Source of the DNA: Rugalucina vietnamica
Taxonomy: Eukaryota; Mollusca; Bivalvia; Lucinida; Lucinidae
Direction of reading: 5' to 3'
Length of the DNA: 64,000 bases
Assembly (NCBI GenBank): GCA_964017185.1
Contig: OZ024879.1
Coordinates: 38,776,383 to 38,840,382 of the forward strand
The notes below the pieces were generated by a model. That model did no database searches and was not told the origin of the DNA. It worked only from the letters and a program-made list of their open reading frames with translations. The translations under genes and the position numbers were made by a program. Positions 43,774 to 55,300 of this stretch are shown here, one piece after another (the stretch's first letter is position 1; the number at the start of each line of letters is the position of its first letter).

Positions 43774-44588
43774 TCCTCAGCCGTTGGCTATTGCCTCGGA
43801 GTTAGCTATTTCACTGCGGCGTTGGTCAAATATCGATATTTGGCATGCAGAGTGTGATCTATCTATGAATACTGCGTCACCATCATTTCTGAAGATTATG
43901 CACAGGAATGCGTGCGAGAGAATAAAAGTAAAAATTTAAAGTGATACTTAAAAGAGTGACGTTGAGAAATGAAAAAAAGATGTACTTGCAAGATTGTTAG
44001 TAAAGATGTGAGATTAAAACCAGGCACCCGGGGGAGGGGCTGCCAGGTCAGCGGTGTACCTATGCGTGAACAAAAACCGATGAGAAAGGGCGGTCGGAGA
44101 GAGGGTACTTTTTTAAGCATGACAGTGCGCAGAGCTGTCGTCATTTAAGGTAGGACAATACAATTGAATTCGGTTCGGACCGGCTACATGCTAAAACTAT
44201 ACTTTAACACCGGTAAGCCGGGAACTAACTGAGTTAATTTCACAATCTTGGAAAAACCCACGTAAACTACTAGGTGAGTTTCAAAACATATTTCCTCTCA
44301 GCATACGTCTCCAAGTGTCTAAATTTGTTGTTCATATGGTTGTTTTATTTTCTACAAACGAATAGAACTGTTTCTTACCCTCCGGAATGCCAAGAAAACG
44401 ACGTTTTATCGTTTACAAACCGGAGTCTGGAACTGCCATATGTTAATGAGTTGCTATTTTTAGCTTGGACTTTTTCTAAATGTTTGTTCAGATTTTAATT
44501 GAATTTTTTAATCAAACAGGGCCGTTGTCAGCTTTTGAAAAGTGGTCCGGCCATGAAACATCAAAGTCGTTTTACGAGTGCCTTACGT

Positions 44589-44626
<38 letters not shown>
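44589..44626. repeat. Homopolymer of 38 G
   Basis: Unbroken G run; length is likely unreliable in any assembly. An inverse CCCCCTCTCGTAAGG block lies 1 kb away at 45625. Confidence 0.9.
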
Positions 44627-44627
<1 letters not shown>

Positions 44628-45432
44628 GCACGAGAGGGGGTATATTCCAAAAACATTTAAGACCAACAGAGAACCTTTAATTAATTTAGCGAGCAAGTTG
44701 TGTAAGAACTTTTTAGGGTTGAGTAATACAAACAAATATATATGGCTTCTAAACTGTGAAGACCAAAATTTAGTCAATTGTCTCGCATGCTATGTTCATG
44801 AAAATTTAGACAAGTAACCGAGAATATAGTTTAAGTTTGAGCTGTATGATTATTGTGAATTTGCTGAACTATATCACGTCTCACATTCTATTTAAATATG
44901 TGACTTACTTTTCGTCATATTTTACTTTTGGTGTAGAATACATGTAATATATGACATAGCCCAGTGGTTTGACGGCACTGGTGGGTGCACGAGTGGGGTG
45001 TGCACTTTGATAGCGCTTGAGTTGTTGCACTTGAGGGGTACCTGTATATGCATAGCGGTATGCCCATGATTGCCTACTTGGGTGTGTCTCAGTGGGCACC
45101 TAAGGAATTGTGGCATGCACCGGTCCGTCTTTCGATTGTGCTCTGTCACGTACATTTTTATATAATATTGTTCATGTTGTAGATCTAAGAGTAAGAGATG
45201 CAAACTGTATTCTAAATTTGTGCGGATAGTCTCTCGGTCAATGCCTTTGTTATTCTCTTATACAAAATAGTGCCTGAATATAGTTATTACCATACATGTG
45301 GTCATATATGCATAAATTCACATTGGATCATGTTTCACATGTATTGTGTGGCTCAGCCCTAAGATGCTCACATACATGCACAATTGTAGTTTATTAGTAT
45401 TTCACATGGACCATATTTCATATGGATCATAC

Positions 45433-45437
<5 letters not shown>

Positions 45438-45478
<41 letters not shown>
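45438..45478. repeat. (CA)n microsatellite
   Basis: About 20 CA dinucleotides. Confidence 0.95.
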
Positions 45479-45479
<1 letters not shown>

Positions 45480-45625
45480 TTCCTTAGTTTCTGTACTATC
45501 TGTCATTTGAAATTCTTTCCTTGCTTATATTATGTTTTATATGTTATACCATGGCTTTGTTGCTCCTATGTGGGCCGAAAATTCGTAATAAAGATCTTGT
45601 ATTCTTGTATTCTTGTATTGTATTC
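45480..45625 (+). mobile_element. 3' tail of another LINE
   Basis: AATTCGTAATAAAGATCTTG is followed by three TTGTATTC-type units (45596-45622), the usual look of a CR1/RTE-like 3' terminus. It lies inside the hAT-like element 44517-46351. Confidence 0.45.
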
Positions 45626-46429
45626 CCCCTCTCGTAAGGGGGGTTAGGGGGATCTCCCCCTGAGAAATTTTTTTTATTTCCGGACGGCCGTAGAGATGAT
45701 TTTAATGCACTTTGGGACATTTTTTGCCATTGAAGCATTGCTTATTATATAAGTTTCATTATGATGAAGCCATGTCCTGAGACCTGAAAGCCCCTATTCA
45801 CAGGATTTGTCTTGCCGAAGGAACAATCAAGGGAATTTGAAAGACGTCGGTTGATTAGGAATCGACGGTATATCCATGATAGAAGAATAACATGCATGTT
45901 TTAACAAATTTTGAAATATGAAGAAAATAATGTTTACGAAAATTTTATACGTAAACAATTTTTCGGCATGTTGTTTGATTTAATGCAATACTTATAAACA
46001 GTGATTGGGTTATTGTGAAACTAGTACTTTCAACTGAAAGGAGAATTGGTTTTATTCACTAAGAATTAAAGAACAATTTGATGCACCATAATCCGTTGGA
46101 CAAACAATACAATAATGGCAATACCTGTTAATACAGGTGTCATTTTCATGATTGTTTTATAACGACCGTCTTTCACACCCAAGGGCAGTTGATTACTTAA
46201 CATTGGGCTATCCGTGACACTTCAAAAAAGTCGATAAAGCTAACATATTTTCGGCCGAATAATCGAAAATTGTGGTCCGGCAGAAACCATTTTCGGCCAA
46301 AAAAGTGGTCTGGCCATAGCCGGACCGGCCGGACCGCCGCTGACGGCCTTGTAAAACAAGTATAAGCATTTCCAAAACGCTTTCAATCTCTCAGCACTAA
46401 TTTCACTGTATGACCACGTTTAAACCCAC

Positions 46430-46660
46430 GGCGATAACCACAGACCGAAAAGACTCTGACAGCTCGGTTTAACGTGAACTTTCATACCCGAGCCGGTATG
46501 CAGTATTTAGGGTGACCCAATCGAAGCTGCCTCGTCCAGTCAAGTACGACCGGAAGTGTGGTCGATTAACAACAAGATTCCAGCCCTGTTCAATTATATA
46601 CGCGCTCCCATGGCGAGATCACAACAATCCCCACCACAGTTTTGACTGTTCAGAGACAAG
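46430..46660 (+). promoter_or_regulatory. CpG-rich promoter-like stretch
   Basis: On the plus strand the order is GACCCAATCG (CCAAT), GACCGGAAGTGTGG (ETS) and CAATTATATACGCGC (TATA-like) within about 90 bp, in a locally CpG-richer block. It points toward the Piwi gene, whose first exon is missing, 5.4 kb further on. No transcript evidence is available. Confidence 0.3.
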
Positions 46661-47812
46661 TTAAACTTCATAGCCTCCTGATACCATTTCTCGAATGGAA
46701 CCAACTCTCGAACTATAATTTGATTTACACTAAATAAAACATGAAATCTGGTCCACATGAACAAGTTTTCTTTCGTCAGTCAGTGGGCGATAAAACTGGC
46801 ACAGTGTCAAGTGTCAGCCTTGTTTTGGATTTCCCTAGCAGACGATGGAAGCCGACCAAAATCAAAGCAAAATACATTACTCAGTTTGTTTGACAAACAT
46901 TTCTCTGCTGAAAGACATTTCTGAATTCCATTTTTTTATGCTGCCTCATGTCAGAAGCTCTCTTCTATGAATTCAAATCAAATTTTGATGAAGGAAACAT
47001 GCCTAGCGTCTTTTAGCTTTACAAATGTTTGTTCTGTGAAAATACAGTGCCCGTGAAAATCGCATGAGCGACAAGATCAGTTTTTTTTCTGTTACTGGTA
47101 CTACCTCCCATTCCTAGTAACTCTCTTGTGTGATCACTTGTTTAATAAAAAAAAAATCAAATAGAAATTGGCTAAATCTGATCAATTGTGATGCTGGCAA
47201 AAATACAGGGAAACAAAATTTAGTAAGAGACTAGTGTTTGGGTTGGACCTACTCATATTGACCTACGTGGTGACATGCTTGCATTTTACCATATTTTCTT
47301 CAATTTAAATACCTCCTGGGTTGTTATACACTGTTTTCCCCCCGATTCTATCGCATTATTATAACTGAAAACGATCTCAAATAGTATGGTCGAGAATTGG
47401 TTCCATTAACTGAAGGAAACATGATTTTTAGTGGTGATGTAATGGACCATGCAGTACTCGCACCATATGACGTCACACACAATTGACTAGGTCAGTGATA
47501 TTGGCAATGTTGTGTCTACAAAATCTGAGGAGTGAAATAATTTTATTGCATGTTCTCAGATTTTTGTAAGTAACAATGTTGTAAAAGTGGTTCGATATGT
47601 GGTACCAGGAATCTAACTTGATTTTAAAATAACTTACACCTTCTAACTGTCTAAGATAATAAAAATTTACGGCGCAGCATGTGACTGGAAAGACAGCCAA
47701 CCACACGATTTCATTAACACAGCCAGTGGCTTCAACTGAACAGTTTCCTTGCTGTGCCATGAGTACAGGTCCTTTTCTTCAACCTGACAGCATGTCCAAA
47801 CCTACATGTTAC
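46661..47812. other. Mostly unassigned; one weak membrane-segment frame
   Basis: A minus-strand frame 47760-47473 begins MAQQGNCSVEATGC and has a hydrophobic stretch EIVWLAVFPVTCCAVNF ahead of a GTGTAAGT donor-like site. No family match is known to me. A 23-bp inverted pair (GGAACCAACTCTCGAAC at 46699; complement at 47388) may mark a MITE. Confidence 0.25.
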
Positions 47813-48010
47813 GAGCCGCGTCGTGAGAAAACCGGCCTGTACAGTCTCAGAAAACGGGTAGAAGCTTGAAATTTCAGATTAAGGTGGAAGAAGGATTGTA
47901 CTATCGGAGTGGTGAAAACAAAGGCGCAGATCAGCTTCGCAGTTACTGCGAAGCTGATCTGCGCCTTTGTTTTCGCATAGGCACAGATCCGGTTTTCTCA
48001 TGACACGGTT
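47813..48010 (+). mobile_element. Family A MITE copy
   Basis: GAGCCGCGTCGTGAGAAAAC to TTTCTCATGACACGGTTC, with hairpin CTTCGCAGTTACTGCGAAG. Confidence 0.83.
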
Positions 48011-48259
48011 CTTACAGTGTAAGACCGAGCAGGTGGCAGGCCTTCCCCTATGGCAGAGTCCCCTAGACAAAGCATCACCACCTTTTATAACCTAGCTTAA
48101 GAAAACCTTACAGAAATTCAATGTAAATAAAGTCCACCCACCTGATGTAGAATTTTGCTAGACAAAGAGCACTTGAGAGAGTGAATAGCTCAACTTAAGG
48201 ACTTTGCAGTGGCAGTCTGCTAGAGTTAACTTAAGACAACAGCTTATTAGCTCACCTGA

Positions 48260-49909
48260 GATTAGCTCACCTGAGCTGAAGGCTCACAAGGTGAGCTTAT
48301 AGGATGGCCATGCTCCGTCGTCCGTCCGTCCGTCATCCGTCCACAATTTCAAAGATCTTCTCCTCTGAAACCGCTTGGCCGATCAAAGCCAAACTTCATG
48401 TGGAGCATCCATAGGAAGTTTAAATAAAAGGTCCAGGTCACATGACCAAGATGGCCGCCATGGCTATAAATAGCAAAAACCTTTAAAAATCTTCTTCTCC
48501 AGATTCAGTGGGCCGATTTCCACGAAACTTGGTATGTAGCATCGAGGACGCGGGCCCATCATAGTTTATATAAATCATGACCCTAGGATGACCTTGACCT
48601 ATTTTACAGCAATGTCAACTTAGGTCGCCAATGCATTTGAATGGGAAAAAATGGTAAAATGCTATTTAATGGGTAAAACTTACTGGGAATAGGCAAATGG
48701 ACAGAAGATTAATGTTAATGGAAAATTTTAGCACCTGGGGGGTTGTCTGCCCCTGCCCCGGGGCTATATACATGTATATGACCATAATATTCGAACTTCT
48801 TCTCGGAAACCGCTAGGCCAATCAAAGCCAAACTTCATGTGGAGCATCCTTGGGAAGGGGGAATGAAAGTTTATATAAATGGTCAAGGTCACATGACCAA
48901 GATGGCCGCCATGGCTATAAATAGCAAAAACATTTAAATAGCAAAAACATTTAAAAATCTTCTTTTTCAGAACCAGAAGGTCTGTGATTTTGAAACTTGG
49001 TGTGAAGCATCTGGGAATGGAGCTCTACAAAGTTTATATAAATCATGACCCTGGGATGACCTTGACCTATTTTACGACAAGGTCAACTTAGGTCTCCCAT
49101 GCATTGGAATGGGAAAAAGGAAAATGCAATTAAATGGCAGAAACTTGCTAGAAATGAGCAAATGGACAGAAGATTTATGTTTGAGAAAATATTTTGGGCC
49201 CACGGGGTTGTCTGCCCCTGCCACGGGGCTATATACATGTATATGACCATAATATTCAAACAACCTTTTCTGAAACCGCTTGGCCAATCAAAGCCAAACT
49301 TTATGTGGAGCATCCTTTAATAGGAAGAGGGAATGAAAGTTTGTATAAATGGTCAAGGTCACATGACCTTGACCTATTTTACGGCAAGGTCAACTTAGGT
49401 CACTAATGCATTCGAATGGGAAAAAATAGTAAAATGGAATTAAATGGGGGAAACTTGCTGGGAGTATGCAAATGGACAGAAAATTTACATATATGTTTAT
49501 GGAAAAAAATTGACCCCAGGAGGTTGTCTGCCCCTGCCCTAGGCTATATACATGTATATGACCATAATATTCAAACATCTACTTCTCTGAAACCGCTATA
49601 CCAATAAAAGCCAAACTTTAAGTGGAGCATTGTTAGGAAGAGGGAATGAAAATTTATATAAAAGGTCAAGGTCACATGACCAAGATGGCTGCCATGGCTG
49701 TAAATAGCAAAAACCTGTAAAAATATTTTTCTCCAGAACCAGAAGGCCTATGATTTTGAAACTTGGCATGAAGCATCAGGCAATAGAGCTTTATAAAGTT
49801 TATATAAATCATGACCCTAGGATGACCTTGACCCATTTTATGGCAAGGTCAACTTAAGTCACATATCCAGATCTCAGGTGAGCGTTTATAGGACCATTGG
49901 TCCTCTGGT
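48260..49909 (-). mobile_element. Family i element, reverse orientation
   Basis: Tail hairpin first (GAGCTGAAGGCTCACAAGG), CCGTCCGTCC run, about three ~465-bp units with CATGACCAAGATGGCCGCC, and the reversed head GGACCATTGGTCCTCTGGT at the right end. Confidence 0.8.
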
Positions 49910-50746
49910 TTATGATATGCTAGACTACATGTGCAACCGAACCAATCAAAATGCAGAATAGAACAGAAGCTGATCTGCGTCTTTCTTTTCCCCTATGCAG
50001 ATTGTTGGTTTTCCCAAAAGATGTTTGCTCAAGGACACAACTTTTAAATGTAAAAATGACAGTTTATCTGATAAAAAAGGAGGAAGTAAAAACAAACAGC
50101 TGACGTATTGAGAGATTGACAGCTATTAAAAACACTAGAAATTTATTGTTAATGAACTTAAATTTATACAACACTCATCAGGAACACAGAATCAATATAT
50201 GGAGAAAAAAGTAAGAAAATGTCTTTGTTTTTCACTTGAAATTTATAGGAACAAGTGGAATTTGATTTATTCAACATTCAACATATACCCACAATCAATT
50301 ATGGCGAAAAAGGTAAGAAAATATCTTTTTTTTTTTCAGCTGAAAATTCTTATTTTTCAAATTTGTTAAAATGACTGTATATTGCATACACCCTTAAGCA
50401 CAGCCACAAAAACCAGGCTCATTTCTGAGCCCCCTTCAGGTTAATTGAAAAATTGACCAGGCAGTATATTACAATAGCAGGGACAGACCACCAGTCGTTC
50501 TTACTCAGTTACTCTAGTTATCTAATGGTTCAAAGGTATTGGACAAAGATAAGGAAAAGTTCTTATGCATATAGACTTGTTTTTGTAATGTTTATTGTGC
50601 ATCCTTCTATTCCTGTGGTTTTCATATGAACTTGTGATTAAATTAAAGTGTGAAAACTAGAAATGGTTTAGTTTAATAATAGATATTGTTATGATAAACT
50701 GGGGTTGTGTTTTCATATTGAGTCAGTCTTGAAAATACTATTAAAT
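49910..50746. other. No gene recognised
   Basis: Holds a fragment GAAGCTGATCTGCGTCTTTC of family A at 49969 and a weak family B-like TTTTCAGCTGAAAATTC at 50335; otherwise AT-rich intergenic or Piwi 5' intron sequence. Confidence 0.5.
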
Positions 50747-50965
50747 GAGCCGCTGCATGGGAAAACAAACAATCTGCATAGGCGAAAACAAAGGTGCAGA
50801 TCAGCACCGCGAAGCTGATCAGTGCCTTTGTTTTCGCTACACGCAATTCATCTACTTTCTAAATCCAAAATTTGCAGCCTCTATCCATCTTCTTTGACTG
50901 TACAGCCCAGTATGTGTCGTACCTTGTCAGAACCCAAATTGTTGGTTTTCTCACGCACAGGCTCA
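50747..50965 (-). mobile_element. Family A MITE copy
   Basis: GAGCCGCTGCATGGGAAAAC to GTTTTCTCACGCACAGGCTC. Confidence 0.78.
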
Positions 50966-50997
50966 AATATCTATTAAACTGTCACTGGGTGGTAAAT

Positions 50998-51239
50998 GAG
51001 CCATGTCACGTGAAAACCTCTGAAAGTCTTTTGGACCAGGCTTGACGCAAACTACTTGAACCTACTAGTCTGCTGGAGATGGATAATAATATGCATTTAA
51101 AGTTTTTCTGGTTTAGCTAAAAATGTTCATCATTTAAATAAAAAAAAGCAAGATCTGATTCTAGAATTCTACAGCCCTTTACCCTCTCATTTGACGTTTT
51201 CACATTGCTAGTAAAATATTTCTTTCGTGATGTGGCTCA
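50998..51239 (+). mobile_element. Family A MITE, strongly decayed
   Basis: GAGCCATGTCACGTGAAAAC and TTTCGTGATGTGGCTC ends only; the interior is unrelated or lost. Confidence 0.4.
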
Positions 51240-51498
51240 AAATGTTAAAATGACTAGCTGATGTGGCTCAGAGTATGTTAAAATGACTAGCTGTTTAGTT
51301 TAAAGTGGTATTAAATCATATGACACCAGCTGATGCTTTTCTCAAGCTGTTGTTACATAAATTTTGGAGGATATTTTTTTGTGCAGGTGAGCATTTATGA
51401 AAGTTTTTCTGGGGGAGAAAAGGGTGACTACATGTAATCTGCAACTGGATGAAATTCTTTTTTTCTGTAGTTTTAGTTTATAGCTTTCTTCAAGCTTA

Positions 51499-51727
51499 AC
51501 TCATATTAGCCTGGTGTCCTTTTTATGGGACATAGGCAAACATCATGGCCCCAGATGGTGACGCTGCAAAACGCAGCGTCCCATCTGGGGCTATTCTGTT
51601 TGCACAGAGGAATTTCATTGACAAATGAGATAAAAATTAAAAATCACTCCTAACACCCCTAAAAATGAAAGTGGACTCATCCAATTGATAATGATGGGAG
51701 AATCCATTTGTCAAATATGGGTTAAAA
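51499..51727. mobile_element. Family D MITE copy
   Basis: TGGCCCCAGATGGTGACGCT pairs with GCGTCCCATCTGGGGCTATT; right end CATTTGTCAAATATGGGTT. Flanking 51240-51498 and 51728-52087 show only a GATGAT run near 52025. Confidence 0.75.
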
Positions 51728-52087
51728 ATTACTTAATGATTTTAATGCTTTGGTTTACTGTAAAGCCAATTAGACTTAGTATGCAGGGTAAGTATATCCT
51801 GTATATTATAATGGTCTTATAATATATGGAGAATGTTGATTGATTGATTTGGGGTTTTAAAAGGTCCCACAAACAGCTACGGTCATATGGAAACGGGACC
51901 TCAGTTTATTTAAGGCCTAGAGAAGCCCAGGCTCGAACCAGCGACCCCTGATGTACAAGGCAAGTGACATAACCACTGCGGCATGGAGGCTTCTCTAGCA
52001 GAGAGGGTGTCTAAGAAGAAAGATGATAATGATGATGATAATCTTTCATGATTTTTTCTTCAAGTGTCTTATATTTTTTCATTCCAG

Positions 52088-52319
52088 GTCCATGGTTATT
52101 GTGAGTGGTTGAGAAAAACAGCTAGTGGCTGGTCTTGCACCAGTAATTGAGTTTGTGTGAAGTACCTCATCAGTAGATATTATTAAAATGCCGGCTGGGC
52201 GTGCCAGAGGGAGAGCTAGGGGAAGGGCGAGGGAGAATGGTGAAGCTATGAGGAACCCCGGGGAGCCTGTGACCCCTAGAGTACCACAAGTACAGGGGCA
52301 GGGGCCTCAACAAGGACAG
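52088..52319 (+). CDS. PIWIL1: Piwi exon 1 of the coding set (5' UTR 52088-52187, coding 52188-52319)
   Basis: Acceptor TTTTTCATTCCAG precedes 100 nt of leader, then ATG. 44 codons encode the arginine-rich tail (GRARGRARGRAR), then Q/G/P-rich sequence. Donor is CAG|GTATTATT, phase 0. Confidence 0.88.
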
Positions 52320-55300
52320 GTATTATTGAAGTCAATAAAATTAATGCTTCTGTATATATTATTCTTTCCAGATGTTTTACTGGAGTGGACAATGAATGTT
52401 TCAATATTTTTTTTTTTTTTTTTTTTTTTCATTTTTGTCAAGGCCTAAACTGAATATGCCTGTCCATTAAGTCTTTTTTACCATTCTACATTTTAAAGAA
52501 GATACTTCATTGATAACTAAGTTAGCCTTTTTAAAGAAGAAAAAAAGAAGGAAGCCGCGACATTTTGTCAGAAATTACATTTGTCGAAAATTACATTTGT
52601 CGAAAATGTCCCCATGCCCAGACCTTTATCCTAACCCTAGTCGTTGGTGGCTCAAAATGTGGACCTATAGGCTAGTCTTCTATAAATCTCAAAATTTTGC
52701 GGTGAATATTTTTGAAGATATAAAATTTTCGACAAAACACTTTTTCGACGAAATCACACTGGTAAACGTAAACGCAGTGGCTAAGGCACGAACGTATTGG
52801 CTAAGGCAATTTCAACGCTATGGCTAAGAAAGAAAATGGCGGACAATGATACACATGTGCAGGTTTGTTGTTGTTTTACACTTTCATTTTCCGGTTATCA
52901 ATGATGACAGCTACTGGCTTGGCGGCGCGGGACCCACAAATGAGTCACAAACCTACGTTCGATGGTTAGATGTCGCCAGCTGCAGCCAGTAAAAGTGTAA
53001 CCTCGACAAAGTGGAGACAATGAACCACGAAATCTCATGATTTTTCACGAAATACTGTTTTTCTATGATATCGTACGCTGTCTTGTAGTTTATACACATG
53101 CAAATGATAAATCGGACGCATTTGAGCACGATTCGTGAAAAAAATGAAATTGAAGGAGCCTCAGCGTGTCACAATACTTGAAGTTTCATTACAACGCTAC
53201 CGGCTAAAGAACTGGAAACAACGTAGTGGCTAAGACCTCAGAGTTTCTCGGTGGGGAAAATGTTATAGTATGGTAGTAAGACTCGTAAGTGTCCTTCTCA
53301 AAGTAGGTTTTGAGGTCTAAATTATTGTTCAAACATGGTCTAGAGCTGCGTTAAACCATTTGAAGTTCGTTTGAGGTTCTTCCCCCCCCCCCCCGAAAAA
53401 TATCAAAAATTGCCAAAACGCATTAAGAATAGTCCCTTTTTCGACATTAAACACCCAAAACATATACGATGTTTTATGAGACCCCCAAAACATCTCCAAA
53501 AATCTCCCTGACCAAAAAAGAAAAACCGATTTTTACAGAAAACTCCCCCAAAATATTGACATTCAAATTTTGATCCCAACCCACAAAAAAAGAAAATGAA
53601 AAAAAAAATAGACCGAGCCTATATACACAGAAAATGTCATGGTATCCCCCCCCCCCCCCCCCCCGGGACCTCAACTATAATTAAAATGATTTTAAGTAAA
53701 CTATATAAGATGTTTACGAATGTTTTATAGATACTCTTCTTACACCATCCTTTGGAACTCACCTTTTTCAATACCCCATTGTTCTGAAACACCAGAAGAA
53801 AAGTATTTGGTCGTCATCCTTTTACAATACAAGAGTCCCCAAAACGGCCAAAACTGCAAATCGGTTCACAAATAAAAAAATATCCCCGTGGCCGAGTGGT
53901 TCAGTGCTCTTGATCATTCGATCATCTCACCGATGTGGGTTCGCGCCTCGCACGGGGCACGAATTCATATGTGAGACAAGCCATGTTCTGCTTGCGGGTG
54001 TGTCAGCTGGTTTTTCCCCGGGTACTCCGGTTTTCGCCCCACCTACCGATTGATTCGTCTCGATATGAGTGAAAAAGCTTGAAAGGGACGTAAAACTGAA
54101 TAAAAAATAATAATAATAATTTTGAATAGGGTTTTTTTGCACGTACAAGGTAGATAGTACATTTTTTTTAAATTGGATATATCTAGCAGATTTAGAGTTT
54201 TTGTTGAAGTGTTGTGCCCTCTATCAGGCATAGTTTACCGTTTGGCATTGATTTGCAGCATTTAAATGAAAAATTATTACTTTTATCCTTTTTTTAGGAA
54301 TGTTCTTGCACCCATTTTACAATGGAAAAATACCCTATTCAAAGCTACTTTTGGTCATAAAACTTTTATTTGTGGACCGATTTTCAAAATTTTTGCGACA
54401 AAATTTAGGTAACCTCAAACGAACTTCAAATGGTTTAACGCAGCTCTAGACCATGTTTGAACAATAATTTAGACCTCAAAACCTACTTTGAGAAAGACAC
54501 TTACGAGTCTTACTACCATACTATAACATTTTCCCCACCGAGAAACTCTGGGGTCTTAGCCACTACGTTGTTTCCAGTTCCTTAGCCAGTAGCGTTGTAA
54601 TGAAACTTCAAGTATTGTGACACGCTGAGGCTTCTTCAATTTCATTTTTTTCACGAATCGTGCTCAAATGCGTCCGATTTATCATTTGCATGTGTATAAA
54701 CTACAAGACAGCGTACGATATCATAGAAAAACAGTATTTCGTGAAAAATCATGAGATTTCGTGGTTCATTGTCTCCACTTTGTCGAGGTTACACTTTTAC
54801 TGGCTGCAGCTGGCGACATCTGACCATCGAACGTAGGTTTGTGACTCATTTGTGGGTCCCGCGCCGCCATGCCAGTAGCTGTCATCATTGATAACCGGAA
54901 AATGAAAGTGTAAAACAACAACAAACCTGCACACGTGTATCATTGTCCGCCATTTTCTTTCTTAGCCATAGCGTTGAAATTGCCTTAGCCAATACGTTCG
55001 TGCCTTAGCCACTGCGTTTACGTTTACCAGTGTGGAAATGTCGCGCATCAAAAAAAAGACCTAATTTGTTCTGTGTCAGAGTGTACATGCAAATACACAA
55101 ACAATTTTGATCAAAATGTCAGGTCTCCAGGGATTTTTTTCGGGTGCCTCAGGGGCCGAAATAAGGCCCCATTCCCAATGCAATTTAGGTTACTTTATTC
55201 CCAATTTGAAGAAAAAAAAATTCCCAATCAGACCTAAAAAGGATTTTCAACAGTTCCATACATTGCGAAATTCAAACTTTGCTGTTTGAAATGGAGTTTA

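Larger units (their letters stand above)
37366..43849. mobile_element. TIR element carrying the intact LINE
   Basis: Inverted repeats 37366-37440 and 43774-43849 (GCATGCCAAATATCGATATT and TAGCTAACTCCGAGGCAATA; complements on the right) agree at about 93 percent. AACGCCGGAG-type words recur inside at 37390, 37809, 42975 and 43402. Excluding the LINE the body is under 3 kb and non-coding. Class unknown; no clear target duplication. Confidence 0.6.
44517..46351. mobile_element. hAT-like non-autonomous element
   Basis: Ends CAGGGCCGTTGTCAGC and, in reverse, CAAGGCCGTCAGCGGC. Subterminal AAGTGGTCCGGCCAT and AAGTGGTCTGGCCAT are direct repeats. It encloses a 38-base G run, a CA microsatellite and a LINE tail. 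The candidate 8-bp flanks only partly agree. Confidence 0.5.

Noticed and set aside
47473-47760. 95-residue frame with one hydrophobic segment
   Set aside because: No family, no companion exon and no promoter found; kept only as a note in the unassigned stretch.
53884-53957. Functional tRNA gene
   Set aside because: It folds like one but is fused to a SINE body repeated elsewhere in the window; no normal anticodon arm can be assigned.
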